A stretch of DNA of 64,000 bases. Origin: Mycolicibacterium diernhoferi (GTDB lineage: Bacteria > Actinomycetota > Actinomycetes > Mycobacteriales > Mycobacteriaceae). The translations under genes and the position numbers were made by a program. Positions within the stretch are counted from its first letter, which is position 1. Every line of letters starts with the position of its first letter. This document shows positions 53,409 through 62,731 of the stretch, one piece after another. The stretch spans positions 5,270,001 through 5,334,000 of the forward strand of contig NZ_CP080332.1 in NCBI RefSeq assembly GCF_019456655.1. Reading direction: 5' to 3'. The notes beneath the pieces were generated by a model that saw nothing but the letters and a program-made list of their open reading frames with translations, did not search any database and was not told the DNA's origin.

Positions 53409-53506
53409 CCACGACGTGGTGAGGTTGTCTCGGATACGCTTCCGTTGAAGCTGACCCACGAAAGATCTTTGCCATGGATAAGGCCTTTCGCGCCGGAGGA
53501 GTGAAG

Positions 53507-54220
53507 ATGAGAGCATCTGCGATCGCCGGTGTCATGGCACTGACCGTGGGTCTGGCGCTGTCCGGTTGCGGCGCGGACACCAGGACCACCGAGGGCACCC
53601 CCAAAGCAGGTGCTTCGTCAGACTCCTCGCCGACCCGCGAATCCACCCCGCGGACAACGAAACCCAGAGTGGCACCGCGGGAGGAGGACGCCGCCGGCCC
53701 GCATGACACGATCGCCAGCTACATCGAGGAGAACGGGATTCAGGAAACCCCGGTCAAGCGCGGCGACCCGGGGTCACCGACCATCGACCTCCCCTTCCCC
53801 GACGGCTGGGAGGACGCCGGCGCGGACACGCCCGAATGGGCCTACAGCGCAATCGTCTACACCGGTCCGGAGGCCGCCGAGTACCCCCCGAGCATCGTCG
53901 CTCTGGTGTCGCGACTGGACGGCGACGTCGACCCGCAGACGATCCTCGATGTGGCCGGCGGAGAACTGCAGAACCTGCCCGGGTACGAGGGCTGGAACGA
54001 AGGGACGTTCAGCGCGTTGGGCGAGTTCCCGGCCTTTCAACTCGGCGGCACCTGGGTCCAGGACGGCCTGACCAAGGTCGTCGCCCAGAAGACGGTGGTG
54101 ATCGAGGGCGGCGACGGGCTCTACGTACTGCAACTCAACGCGGATGGGACCGAGGACCAGGCCGATATCGTCAGCGCGGCAACCGATGCCATCGACGCCG
54201 AGACCGTGATCACGCCTTAG
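53507..54220 (+). CDS. LpqN/LpqT-family lipoprotein
   Basis: A 237-residue lipoprotein. The signal peptide ends in lipobox LSGC (Cys21), then a Ser/Thr/Pro-rich linker to about residue 65. The folded domain includes DLPFPDGWEDAGADTPEWAYSAIVY and GYEGWNEGTFSALGEFPAFQLGGTW, typical of the mycobacterial LpqN family. These are surface or periplasmic proteins; LpqN interacts with trehalose-lipid export in M. tuberculosis. ATG at 53507 with GGAGGAG upstream was chosen over 53474. Overlaps the convergent membrane protein gene by 4 bp. Confidence 0.85.
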   Translation: MRASAIAGVMALTVGLALSGCGADTRTTEGTPKAGASSDSSPTRESTPRTTKPRVAPREEDAAGPHDTIASYIEENGIQETPVKRGDPGSPTIDLPFPDGWEDAGADTPEWAYSAIVYTGPEAAEYPPSIVALVSRLDGDVDPQTILDVAGGELQNLPGYEGWNEGTFSALGEFPAFQLGGTWVQDGLTKVVAQKTVVIEGGDGLYVLQLNADGTEDQADIVSAATDAIDAETVITP

Positions 54221-54792
54221 AGGGACCCGTGCCGGAACGGCCCCTTCCATTGCTGTGGGCGATACCGGCGCACCGCGGCCTTCGCGCGGGCGCCGGCATC
54301 GGTGTACGGCGAGACGGTGTAGCGGTAGCAGCCGTCCGACAGTCCCGGCGCCGGTGACGCGACCTCCTGCCAGTCGTTGCGCAGTCGTGGATGGTCTGCA
54401 GCGTAGGCCGGGTCGGTCAGGTAGATCTCCAGCCCGGCAATGACTTCGGTGCTTCGCCCCCGCCGGGAGCTGAGGTAGGAGCCGAAGCCGACGGCGGCGA
54501 TCTCATGCCATCCGATGGTGTCGACGGTGCCGCCGTCGAACGGGTGGATACCGGCGGCGTCGATGGTCAGTCCCACGCCGCGCAACGTCTTGGGCACCCG
54601 CCAGACCACCCACAGGAACGGCACCGCCAGCACCACCACCGCCAGCCAGTGCACCACCAGGGCGATCCCCCGGTCCGATCCGACCAGCAGGTAGAACAGC
54701 GGGACCACCCAGAACACCGCCGTCATCGCCAGACAGAAGATCGCCATCGACGGGCTCCACTTGACCAGCACGATGCGCTCGGCGTCACTCAC
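54217..54792 (-). CDS. Membrane protein with PH-like domain
   Basis: A 191-residue protein with two closely spaced membrane helices (about residues 15-37 and 43-64) and a cytoplasmic region. That region (TIDAAGIHPFDGGTVDTIGWHEIAAVGF then GLEIYLTD) resembles a bacterial PH-type domain. GTG at 54792 follows a GATAAT -10 box by 6 nt, so it appears leaderless. No partner is evident; convergent with the lipoprotein. Confidence 0.75.
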   Translation of the reverse strand: MSDAERIVLVKWSPSMAIFCLAMTAVFWVVPLFYLLVGSDRGIALVVHWLAVVVLAVPFLWVVWRVPKTLRGVGLTIDAAGIHPFDGGTVDTIGWHEIAAVGFGSYLSSRRGRSTEVIAGLEIYLTDPAYAADHPRLRNDWQEVASPAPGLSDGCYRYTVSPYTDAGARAKAAVRRYRPQQWKGPFRHGSL

Positions 54793-54798
54793 CGGGGC

Positions 54799-54804
54799 AT
54801 TATC
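54799..54804 (-). promoter_or_regulatory. -10 box of leaderless membrane-protein gene
   Basis: GATAAT on the minus strand ends 6 nt before the GTG at 54792. Confidence 0.5.
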
Positions 54805-54878
54805 ACCGGGCCGCCGCCATCGCGGCACCTTTCGATACCATTGGCACCGAAACCATGCCCGGGGACTGAAAGGCGATT

Positions 54879-55847
54879 ATGCGCATCGCAATGACCGGCG
54901 GGACCGGCTATCTCGGCGCCCACACCGTCAAGGGACTACTGGAAGCCGGTCACGAGGTCCGTCTGCTGGTGGCCCCCGGGGAAGACGCGGTCATCCCCCA
55001 CCTGCAGGCGTTGGGCGAGTTGACCGTGCTGGCCGGCGACATCCGCGACGCGGCCATCATCACCCGCCTGCTCGACGGTTGCGACGCCGTGATCCACGCC
55101 GCCGGGGTGGTCGGCACCGACCGGCGCCGGGAGGCCCTGATGTGGGAGATCAACGCCCACGCCACCGAGGCGATGTTGACCCGGGCCGCCGAGGCCGGGC
55201 TGGACCCGATCGTCTCGGTGAGTAGCTACAGCGCGCTGTTCCCGCCACCGGACGGCGTCATCACCGCGGACACCCCGCCCGCCCCGGGCCGCAGCCCGTA
55301 CGCCCAGACCAAGGCCTACGCGGACCGGGCGGCACGCACCCTGCAGGCCCAGGGCGCGCCGGTGGTCGTGACGTACCCGTCCAGCGTCGTCGGCCCGGCG
55401 TTCCACACCGCCGCCGGCGTCACCGAACGCGGCTGGGCGCCGATCGTGGCCGGCGGCGCGGCACCCCGGATGCCCGGCGGCATGCAGATGGTCGACGTTC
55501 GCGACGTCGCCGAGGTGCACCGCCGGCTGATGCGGCCGGGCAACGGGCCGCGACGCTACGTCTGCGGTGGCGTGATGGTCTCCTTCAACGAGATGATCGA
55601 CACGCTGGAACGCGGATCGGGTAAGCGCATCCGGCGAATCCCGCTCTCCCCCAAATTGTTCCGTGGCATCGGGTGGATCTCCGATGTCGCGGGCCGGGTT
55701 CTTCCGCTGGGCGACGGGATCAGCTACGAGGCGGCCATGCTGCTCACCGCGGCCACCCCGACCGATGATGCGGTCACCCTCACCGACCTGGGCATGGACA
55801 GCTGGCGTTCACCGCAGCAGGCCATCCTGGAGTCATTCAGGCGGTGA
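54879..55847 (+). CDS. Extended SDR, NAD-dependent epimerase/dehydratase-like
   Basis: A 322-residue extended SDR. TGGTGYLGAHT binds the cofactor, the catalytic segment is SVSSYSALFPP and YAQTKAYAD, and PSSVVGPAF follows. It resembles 3-beta-hydroxysteroid dehydrogenase and nucleoside-diphosphate-sugar epimerase branches, so either a steroid or a polar substrate is possible. ATG at 54879 lies about 14 bp after CTGAAAGG. Convergent with the TetR at 55833 (15-bp overlap). Confidence 0.85.
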   Translation: MRIAMTGGTGYLGAHTVKGLLEAGHEVRLLVAPGEDAVIPHLQALGELTVLAGDIRDAAIITRLLDGCDAVIHAAGVVGTDRRREALMWEINAHATEAMLTRAAEAGLDPIVSVSSYSALFPPPDGVITADTPPAPGRSPYAQTKAYADRAARTLQAQGAPVVVTYPSSVVGPAFHTAAGVTERGWAPIVAGGAAPRMPGGMQMVDVRDVAEVHRRLMRPGNGPRRYVCGGVMVSFNEMIDTLERGSGKRIRRIPLSPKLFRGIGWISDVAGRVLPLGDGISYEAAMLLTAATPTDDAVTLTDLGMDSWRSPQQAILESFRR

Positions 55848-56387
55848 GCCACCCACGGCCGCGGTCAGCAGCGCTACCAGCCGGTCCCGCAGTTCCGGGG
55901 AATCGGCCTCGTCGGCCACCGTGTGGATCAGCAACGCCGAACCGGCCGCCATGGCCAGCGCCGCCCGGGCGTCCACTTCGGCACCGTAACCCTGCTCGGC
56001 GAACAACCCGATCGCCGGGCCGCTGAACCCGGCCCACAGCGATCGGCGCAGCGCCTCGTTCTCCTGTAGTGCCAGCAACAGGCCCGGTACCGCCGCGCGG
56101 ACGTCGGGCCGGCCGAACAACTGATGGCTGCCCCGGACCACCCACTCGATCCAGCCGCTCAGATCGGTCCCGGAAAACGGTGACATATCCGGGGATTCAC
56201 CGAGAATGGCGTGCAACACCAGTTCGGCCTTGGAGGACCAGCGGCGGTTCAGGCTGGACCGGCCCACCCCGGCCCGGGCCGCCACCAACCGCAGGCTGAG
56301 ATCATCCCAGCCCACCTCGACCAGGAGTTCGCGCGTCACCGCGAGCACCCGCTCGTCGATCGAGGTGTCGCGCGGCCGACCGGTCAT
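55833..56387 (-). CDS. TetR-family regulator
   Basis: A 184-residue TetR protein. The DNA-binding domain (RLVAARAGVGRSSLNRRW, about residues 37-54) is standard, though the usual YRYF is replaced by LNRRW. The C-terminal domain has PGLLLALQENEALRR typical of the TetR_C_11-like group. ATG at 56387 is used. It is divergent from nothing obvious; the nitronate monooxygenase terminator lies just upstream. Targets unknown. Confidence 0.82.
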   Translation of the reverse strand: MTGRPRDTSIDERVLAVTRELLVEVGWDDLSLRLVAARAGVGRSSLNRRWSSKAELVLHAILGESPDMSPFSGTDLSGWIEWVVRGSHQLFGRPDVRAAVPGLLLALQENEALRRSLWAGFSGPAIGLFAEQGYGAEVDARAALAMAAGSALLIHTVADEADSPELRDRLVALLTAAVGGSPPE

Positions 56388-56410
56388 ATCACCCGATTCA
56401 ACACCAACGC

Positions 56411-56460
56411 CCAAACGAACAAACGGGCGGGAAACTGCCAGGACAGTCCCGCCCGTTCGT
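56411..56460 (-). terminator. Intrinsic terminator after the nitronate monooxygenase gene
   Basis: On the minus strand a stem of at least ten pairs (ACGGGCGGGA with TCCCGCCCGT) plus CTG/CAG around CCAGGA-type loop is followed by TTTGTTCGTTTGG. This is a strong rho-independent terminator for the fadD19-NMO transcript. Confidence 0.75.
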
Positions 56461-56472
56461 CAATCTCGGCGA

Positions 56473-57594
56473 TCAGCTGTCGGCGATACCGTCGAGGCGC
56501 TTGGTGGCGGCCTCGAAGCCGGTGACCAGTTCGGCGATGATGTCGGCGACCGGCCGGATCTCGTTCATCCGGCCCACGATCTGGCCCACCGGCATCGCGA
56601 CGGCGGTCGGATCGACGGACTGGTTCATCCGCTGGTGCGCCTCGCTGACCAGAATGTTCTGCAGCGGCATCGGCAGCGGCTCGGGGGCGCCCTCGGCATC
56701 CCAGGCGTCGGTCCACCGGCTCTTGAGCAGCCGCGCCGGCTTACCGGTGTAGATCTTGCGGCGCACGGTATCGGCGGAGGTGGCATCCAGCATGGCCTGC
56801 TGGATGGTGGACACCCCGGACGCCTGCCGCACACCGAGGTCGTACTCGGCCGAGGTCAGAAACGCCGAGCCCATCCACACGCCCTGCGCACCGAGTGCGA
56901 GCGCGGCGGCCACCTGGCGACCGGTGCCGATGCCGCCGGCGGCGAGCACCGGGGCCTTGCCGTCGAGGGCGTCGACGATCTCCGGCCACAGCACCACCGA
57001 GCCGATCTCACCGGTGTGCCCGCCGGCCTCGTGGCCCTGCGCGACAACGATGTCGACACCGTTCTCGACGTGGCGCAGCGCGTGTTTGGCGCTACCGGCC
57101 AGCGCGGCGACCGGGACGCCGGCGGCGTGCGCCTGGTCGATGACGTCCTTCGGCGGGGAACCCAGCGCGTTGGCGATCAGCTTGATCGGATGCTGCAACG
57201 CCACCTCGACATGGCTGCGGGCCACCGAGTGCAGCCAGCCCAGCACACCCTCGGACTTCTCGTCGTCCTCGGGCAGCGGCGGAACGCCCAGATCGGCAAG
57301 GGTTTTCGCGACGAAATCCCGGTGCGTCTGGGGAATCAGCTTGTCGATGTCGACGCTGGTGCCCTCGGTGGGCACCTTGGCGGGCATCACGATGTCGACG
57401 CCGTAGGGCTTGCCGTCGGTGTTGTTGTCCATCCACTGCAGGACGTTTTCCAGGTCGTCGGCGTCGTTGAACCGCACACAGCCGAGCACGCCGAGACCGC
57501 CGGCCTTACTGACCGCGGCGGCCACCTTCTCCGACGGGGTGAACACGAAGATCGGGTATTCGATCCCGAACCGTTCGCAGAGTTCGGTCTTCAT
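56473..57594 (-). CDS. Nitronate monooxygenase / 2-nitropropane dioxygenase-like FMN enzyme
   Basis: A 373-residue TIM-barrel FMN protein. Family motifs are ERFGIEYPIF at the N-terminus, GGLGVLG (about 32-38), AQGHEAGGHTG (about 182-192) and LAAGGIGTGRQVAAAL. It shares one base with the fadD19 stop and is under the same KstR box. FMN proteins of this family include IpdC, which acts in late cholesterol ring breakdown; whether this is that type is unclear. No gene symbol is given. Confidence 0.88.
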   Translation of the reverse strand: MKTELCERFGIEYPIFVFTPSEKVAAAVSKAGGLGVLGCVRFNDADDLENVLQWMDNNTDGKPYGVDIVMPAKVPTEGTSVDIDKLIPQTHRDFVAKTLADLGVPPLPEDDEKSEGVLGWLHSVARSHVEVALQHPIKLIANALGSPPKDVIDQAHAAGVPVAALAGSAKHALRHVENGVDIVVAQGHEAGGHTGEIGSVVLWPEIVDALDGKAPVLAAGGIGTGRQVAAALALGAQGVWMGSAFLTSAEYDLGVRQASGVSTIQQAMLDATSADTVRRKIYTGKPARLLKSRWTDAWDAEGAPEPLPMPLQNILVSEAHQRMNQSVDPTAVAMPVGQIVGRMNEIRPVADIIAELVTGFEAATKRLDGIADS

Positions 57595-59246
57595 CAGCTC
57601 TTTGCTCCTGCATGGTTGGCGTGCACGTCATCGGCGGCCCGCTCTTCGGTGGTGTCCTTGGCCCAGCGGTAATCGGGCTTGCCGGCGGGCGAGCGCTTCA
57701 CCTCGTCGACCAGCCAGAGGCTGCGCGGCACCTTGTATCCGGCGATCTCGCTGCGGACATGGGCGTCCAACTCGGCCAGCGTCGGGCGGGTGCCCTCGCG
57801 GGCCTGGACGACGGCGGCGACATGCTGACCGAACCGCTCGTCGGGCACGCCGACCACCAGGGCGTCGAACACGTCGGGATGACCCTTGAGCGCGGCCTCG
57901 ACCTCTTCGGGGTAGATCTTCTCGCCACCGGAGTTGATCGACACCGATCCGCGGCCCAGCATGGTCACGCTGCCGTCGGCCTCGACCTCGGCGTAGTCAC
58001 CCGGAATCGCGTACCGCACACCGTTATAGGTGCGGAAGGTCTCGGCGGTCTTCTTCTCGTCCTTGAAGTACCCCACCGGGATGTGCCCGCACTTGGCGAT
58101 GATGCCGCGCACGCCCGAACCGGGCACGACCTCGTTGCCGTCCTCGTCGAGGACCTTGGTGTTCTTGTCGATGGTGACTCGCGGGCCGCCGGTGTGCGAC
58201 TGGCCCTTTGCCACGATGCTGGTGCCACCGAAGCCGGTCTCCGAGGAACCGATCGAGTCGGTGATGACGCGGTTGGGCAGCAGTTCGAGGAACTTCTCCT
58301 TGAGGCTGGTGGAGAACAGCGCCGCGGTGCTGGCGAGCAGGAACAGCGAGGACAGGTCGAACTCCTTGCCGACCTCCTGGTGGGCCAGCAGCGAGTCCAG
58401 CAGCGGTCGCGCCATCGCGTCACCGGTGAAGAACAGCAGGTTCACCTTGTGTCGGTGGATCAGCTGCCAGACCTCGTCGGCGTTGAATTCCGGTGTCAGC
58501 ACGGTGGTCTGGCCGGAGAACAGCGCCATCCAGGTCGCCGACTGGGTGGCTCCGTGGATCATCGGCGGGATCGGCAACCGGACCATCGGCGCGTTTTCCT
58601 TGGCCTGCTTGGACAGGCCGTATTCGTCGGCGATGGGCTCGCCGGTCGCGAAGTCGGTGCCGCCGAACAGCACCCGGTAGATGTCCTCGTGGCGCCACAT
58701 GACGCCCTTGGGGAACCCGGTGGTGCCACCGGTGTAGAGCAGGTAGATGTCGTCCTCGCTGCGCGGTCCGAAGTCGCGCTCCGGCGACCCCTGGGCCAGG
58801 GCCTCCTCGAACGGCACACCACCGTAGCGGGCGAAATCGTCGTCGCTGCCGTCCTCGATGGCCAGGACCGTCTTGACGTTCGGGGTCTCGGGCAGCACGT
58901 TGGCGACCCGGTCGGCGTAGCGCCGCTCGTGGATCAGCGCGACCATGTCGGAGTTGTCGAACAGGTACTTCAGTTCACCCTCGACATAGCGGAAGTTGAT
59001 GTTGACCAGGATGGCGCCGGCCTTGATGATGCCGAGCATGCCGATCACGATCTCGATCCGGTTGCGGCAGTACAAACCGACCTTGTCGTCCTTCTTGACG
59101 CCCTGGTCGAGCAGGTAGTGAGCCAGCCGGTTGGCCTTCTCCTCCAACTGCGCATAGGTGATGGTTTCGTCGCCACAGATGAGGGCGACACGGTCAGGCA
59201 CGGCGTCGATGGCGTGCTCGGCAAGGTCCGCAATATTCAGAGCCAC
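57594..59246 (-). CDS. fadD19: Steroid side-chain CoA ligase FadD19
   Basis: A 550-residue AMP-forming acyl-CoA synthetase. The P-loop is [25 protein letters not shown] follows, and the C-terminal catalytic lysine lies in [12 protein letters not shown]. It activates C27 cholestenoic acids made by CYP125/CYP142. GTG at 59246 ([14 protein letters not shown]) is the start, 12 bp from a KstR box. A longer frame to 59501 overlaps echA19 and is rejected. Corresponds to Rv3515c. Confidence 0.94.
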   Translation of the reverse strand: MALNIADLAEHAIDAVPDRVALICGDETITYAQLEEKANRLAHYLLDQGVKKDDKVGLYCRNRIEIVIGMLGIIKAGAILVNINFRYVEGELKYLFDNSDMVALIHERRYADRVANVLPETPNVKTVLAIEDGSDDDFARYGGVPFEEALAQGSPERDFGPRSEDDIYLLYTGGTTGFPKGVMWRHEDIYRVLFGGTDFATGEPIADEYGLSKQAKENAPMVRLPIPPMIHGATQSATWMALFSGQTTVLTPEFNADEVWQLIHRHKVNLLFFTGDAMARPLLDSLLAHQEVGKEFDLSSLFLLASTAALFSTSLKEKFLELLPNRVITDSIGSSETGFGGTSIVAKGQSHTGGPRVTIDKNTKVLDEDGNEVVPGSGVRGIIAKCGHIPVGYFKDEKKTAETFRTYNGVRYAIPGDYAEVEADGSVTMLGRGSVSINSGGEKIYPEEVEAALKGHPDVFDALVVGVPDERFGQHVAAVVQAREGTRPTLAELDAHVRSEIAGYKVPRSLWLVDEVKRSPAGKPDYRWAKDTTEERAADDVHANHAGAKS

Positions 59247-59257
59247 GGAACCTAAAC

Positions 59258-59271
59258 TAGAACGTGTTACA
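59258..59271. promoter_or_regulatory. KstR box between fadD19 and echA19 (perfect)
   Basis: TAGAACGTGTTACA, identical to the box at 48621-48634. It lies 12 bp before fadD19 and 46 bp before echA19 and should repress both. Confidence 0.88.
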
Positions 59272-59316
59272 TTTCGTGACAAGTCCGGGGTTCTAATGCA
59301 TGGAGGCAGACGGTCT

Positions 59317-60126
59317 GTGAGCGAGGAAAAAGACACCGAGAAAGGGCCCGACGCCCTCATTGAGCAGCGCGGACACACCCTGATCCTGACGCTGAACCGG
59401 CCCGAGCGGCGCAACGCGCTGTCCAGCGAGATGCTCTCGATAATGGTCGAAGCCTGGGACCGTGTCGACAACGATCCGGAGATCCGCACCTGCATCCTCA
59501 CCGGCGCCGGCGGCTACTTCTGTGCGGGCATGGACCTCAAGGGCGCGACCAAGAAACCGCCGGGCGATTCGTTCAAGGACGGCAGCTACGACCCTTCCCG
59601 CATCGACGGGCTGCTCAAGGGGCGGCGCCTGACCAAGCCGCTGATCGCGGCGGTCGAGGGGCCGGCCATCGCCGGCGGCACCGAGATCCTGCAGGGCACC
59701 GACATCCGGGTGGCCGGGGAGAGCGCCAAGTTCGGCATCTCCGAGGCCAAGTGGAGTCTGTACCCGATGGGCGGCTCGGCGGTGCGCCTGGTGCGCCAGA
59801 TTCCGTACACCATCGCCTGCGACATGCTGCTGACCGGACGCCACATCACCGCCGCCCAGGCGCTCGAGTACGGGCTGATCGGGCATGTGGTGCCCGACGG
59901 CACCGCGCTGGACAAGGCGCTGGAGATCGCCGAGGTGATCAACAACAACGGTCCGCTCGCGGTGCAGGCCATCCTGAAGACCATCCGCGAGACCGAGGGC
60001 ATGCACGAGAACGACGCGTTCAAGCCCGACACCGCCAACGGCATCCCGGTGTTCCTGTCCGATGACGCGAAGGAAGGCCCGCGGGCGTTCGCGGAGAAGC
60101 GGGCCCCGAACTTCCAGATGAAGTGA
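59317..60126 (+). CDS. echA19: Enoyl-CoA hydratase EchA19
   Basis: A 269-residue crotonase. The oxyanion-hole segments are [10 protein letters not shown] and [14 protein letters not shown], and the acidic position is in [14 protein letters not shown]. It matches Rv3516, which hydrates the C24 cholesterol side-chain enoyl-CoA. GTG at 59317 has GGAGG 10 bp upstream; ATG at 59296 is an alternative. Ends [10 protein letters not shown], as in M. tuberculosis. Divergent from fadD19. Confidence 0.93.
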   Translation: MSEEKDTEKGPDALIEQRGHTLILTLNRPERRNALSSEMLSIMVEAWDRVDNDPEIRTCILTGAGGYFCAGMDLKGATKKPPGDSFKDGSYDPSRIDGLLKGRRLTKPLIAAVEGPAIAGGTEILQGTDIRVAGESAKFGISEAKWSLYPMGGSAVRLVRQIPYTIACDMLLTGRHITAAQALEYGLIGHVVPDGTALDKALEIAEVINNNGPLAVQAILKTIRETEGMHENDAFKPDTANGIPVFLSDDAKEGPRAFAEKRAPNFQMK

Positions 60127-60136
60127 TCGCTGGGGG

Positions 60137-61510
60137 TTATTTGGCGCGCGGGACGAACGCCTCGCCCTTCTCCCGGTCGAGATGCGTGACGGCCTTGTTC
60201 TTCAGGAAGAACAGGTACACCACCAGCGACAGCGCGATGCAGACCGTGACATAGCCGATGAACAGCGGCACCTGGTCGCGGGCCTTGAGTGCCTGGTAGA
60301 TCAGCGGCGCGGTGCCACCGAACATCGAGTTCGCCATCGCGTACCCGACGCCCACCCCGAGCGCGCGCACGTGTGCCGGGAACAGCTCCGATTTCACCAG
60401 GGCATTGATCGAGGTGTAGCCGGTCAGGATGACGTAGCCGACCGCCACCAGCACGAACGACATCAGCGGCGTGTGGGTCTGCGGCAGATAGGTGATCAGC
60501 ACGTAGGTGTACAGGACACCGCCGATGCCGAAGAACACCAGCAGCGGTTTGCGGCCCACCTTGTCGCTGATCATCCCGCCGATCGGTTGCAGCAGCATCA
60601 GGAAGATCAGCCCGATCAAGTTGATCCAGGTGGCCGTCATGGCCGCGTCCTTGTAGGTGGCCTTGACCATCGCCGGCGCGTTGACGCTGTAGGTGTAGAA
60701 CGCGACGGTGCCGCCGAGGGTGATCAGGAAGCACAGCAGCAGCGGTCGCCAGTAGCGGGTGAGCAGTTCACGCATGGAGCCCGAGCTGGTGTCCTGCCCG
60801 GACTTGACCGCGGCCAGTTGCTCCTCCGACAGCGACTCGTCCATCGAGCGGCGCAGCCAGTACACCACCACTGCGGCCACACCGCCGATGGCGAACCCGA
60901 TGCGCCAGCCGAATTCGCGTAGCTGCTCGTCGGTGAGGAAGACGTCGAGCACCAGCAGGGTGAATTGGGCGAGCACGTGCCCACCCACCAGCGTCACGTA
61001 CTGGAAGGACGAGAAGAAACCGCGACGCTCCCGGGTCGCGGCCTCGGACATGTACGTGGCCGACGTCCCGTACTCCCCGCCGGTCGCGAAGCCCTGGACC
61101 AGGCGGGCGAGGATCAGGATGACGGGCGCGGCCACACCGATGGTGGCCTGCGAGGGAACCAGCGCGATCACCATCGAGCAGGCCGCCATCACCGACACGC
61201 TGAAGGTCAGCGCGGCGCGGCGACCCCGCCGGTCGGCGTAGCGGCCGAAGAACCACGAGCCCACCGGCCGCATCAGGAACGTGACGGCGAAGATCGCGTA
61301 CACGTAGATCGTCGAGTTCTTCTCGGATTCGTCGAAGAACTGGCCCTCGAAGTACGACGCGAAGACCGTGTAGATGTAGACGTCGTACCACTCGACGAGG
61401 TTGCCGGAGGACCCCCGGATGGTGTTCCAGACGGCCCGGCGGGTCTGTGCCGCCGACGAGATCGGTGCCGACGTCGGCGGTGCTGAAGACATCGCCCCAT
61501 TTTGGGGCAT
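60137..61510 (-). CDS. MHS-family (MFS) metabolite:H+ symporter
   Basis: A 457-residue 12-helix transporter of the metabolite:H+ symporter type. The family signatures are GNLVEWYDVYIY in helix 1, GRYADRRGRRAAL in loop 2-3 and GGEYGTSATYMSEA. It probably imports an organic acid or similar solute. It lies 9 bp downstream of cyp142 on the same strand, which is not the case in M. tuberculosis as I recall. The start could be ATG at 61510 or 61492; a GCCCCA/TGGGGC hairpin spans both. Confidence 0.88.
   Translation of the reverse strand: MPQNGAMSSAPPTSAPISSAAQTRRAVWNTIRGSSGNLVEWYDVYIYTVFASYFEGQFFDESEKNSTIYVYAIFAVTFLMRPVGSWFFGRYADRRGRRAALTFSVSVMAACSMVIALVPSQATIGVAAPVILILARLVQGFATGGEYGTSATYMSEAATRERRGFFSSFQYVTLVGGHVLAQFTLLVLDVFLTDEQLREFGWRIGFAIGGVAAVVVYWLRRSMDESLSEEQLAAVKSGQDTSSGSMRELLTRYWRPLLLCFLITLGGTVAFYTYSVNAPAMVKATYKDAAMTATWINLIGLIFLMLLQPIGGMISDKVGRKPLLVFFGIGGVLYTYVLITYLPQTHTPLMSFVLVAVGYVILTGYTSINALVKSELFPAHVRALGVGVGYAMANSMFGGTAPLIYQALKARDQVPLFIGYVTVCIALSLVVYLFFLKNKAVTHLDREKGEAFVPRAK
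61494..61508 (-). repeat. Small hairpin over the MHS transporter start
   Basis: GCCCCA-TTT-TGGGGC is a perfect 6-bp stem with a 3-nt loop, lying between the two candidate start codons. It could lower translation of the transporter compared with cyp142. Confidence 0.4.
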
Positions 61511-61519
61511 GCGTTGTTG

Positions 61520-62731
61520 CTAGCCCAAAACCCGAGGTGACGGGGTGAATACCACCGGCATGGCCTCCAGTCCGCTGACGAAGTTGGCCGGCCGCAGCGG
61601 CAGCATGCCCTCGTCGGCCAGCCGCAGGTCGGGCAGCCGCTGCAACACCTTGGTCAGCATGATCTTCAGCTCCAGGCGGGCCAGTTGGTTGCCCATGCAG
61701 AAGTGCGTACCGAAACCGAAGGCGAGGTGGTTGTTCGGATTGCGGTCGATGCGGAAGTTCTGCGGGTCGCCGAATACGTCCTCGTCGAAGTTCGCCGACT
61801 CGAACATCAACATGATCTTCTCGTCCTTGCGCAGCTGGGCGCCGTGGAACTCGGTGTCGGCGGTGAGCGTGCGGCACATGTTCTTCACCGGCGACGTCCA
61901 GCGCAACATCTCCTCGATGGCGCCGGGGAGCAACTCGACGTCGCCGACGAGCCGGGCCCACTGATCGCGGTGCCGCAGCAACTGCTCGGTGCCGCCGGAC
62001 AGGGTGTGCCGGGTGGTCTCGTCGCCGCCGATGAGGATCAGCAGGGTCTCGAAAACGATCTCCTGATCGTCCATCCGCTGTCCCTCGACCTCGGAGTTGA
62101 CCAGCACCGAGAACAGGTCGTCGGTCGGTTCCACCCGGCGCTTGGCGATCACATCCATGGTGAATGCGGTGTACGCGGCGAAGGTTTCCATCAGCTTCGC
62201 GACGGCGGCCTCGTCCAGATGCGAGGACAACCCGCACACCAGGTCGTCCGACCAGGTCAGCAGCATCTCGCGTTCCTCGGGTAGGACTCCGAGCATGTCG
62301 CCGATCACCGCCATCGGCAGCGGTGCGGCGATGTCGCGGACGAAGTCGGCCTCGCCCTTCTCGCACACCGCGTCGATCAGGGCGTCGCACAGGGTGCCGA
62401 TCGATCCCAACTTGTCCATCACCCGCTTGCGGGTGAATCCGGCGTTGACGAGCTTGCGCCGCAACAGATGTGCCGGATCGTCCATGTCGATCATGTACGG
62501 CATGCCGGGCTGGTCGGGCCGGATGCCGCCGGCGCTGGAGAACAGTTCGGGGTTGCGTTCCGCGTCGAGCACCGCGGCGTGACTGGCGGCGGCGGCCTGT
62601 CCGTTGCGGTCCCGGAACACCGGTTCGTGGGCCCGCATCCACGCATAGGCCGACCGCGCGTTGCCGTCGGCGTAGAACCTGCCGTCGGCGAGATCCACAT
62701 CGGGTTTGGTGTCGGGCAGAACCTGGGTCAC
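61520..62731 (-). CDS. cyp142: Cytochrome P450 142, cholesterol C26/27 hydroxylase
   Basis: A 403-residue P450 close to CYP142A1 (Rv3518c). Landmarks are DVDLADGRFYAD, FSSAGGIRPDQPGMPYMIDMD, the I-helix LLILIGGDETTRH (Asp-Glu variant) and the haem loop FGFGTHFCMG with Cys345. CYP142 oxidises the cholesterol side-chain terminus and can replace CYP125. GTG at 62731 overlaps the stop of the upstream gene (GTGA). Electrons probably come from FdxD. Confidence 0.95.
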   Translation of the reverse strand: MTQVLPDTKPDVDLADGRFYADGNARSAYAWMRAHEPVFRDRNGQAAAASHAAVLDAERNPELFSSAGGIRPDQPGMPYMIDMDDPAHLLRRKLVNAGFTRKRVMDKLGSIGTLCDALIDAVCEKGEADFVRDIAAPLPMAVIGDMLGVLPEEREMLLTWSDDLVCGLSSHLDEAAVAKLMETFAAYTAFTMDVIAKRRVEPTDDLFSVLVNSEVEGQRMDDQEIVFETLLILIGGDETTRHTLSGGTEQLLRHRDQWARLVGDVELLPGAIEEMLRWTSPVKNMCRTLTADTEFHGAQLRKDEKIMLMFESANFDEDVFGDPQNFRIDRNPNNHLAFGFGTHFCMGNQLARLELKIMLTKVLQRLPDLRLADEGMLPLRPANFVSGLEAMPVVFTPSPRVLG

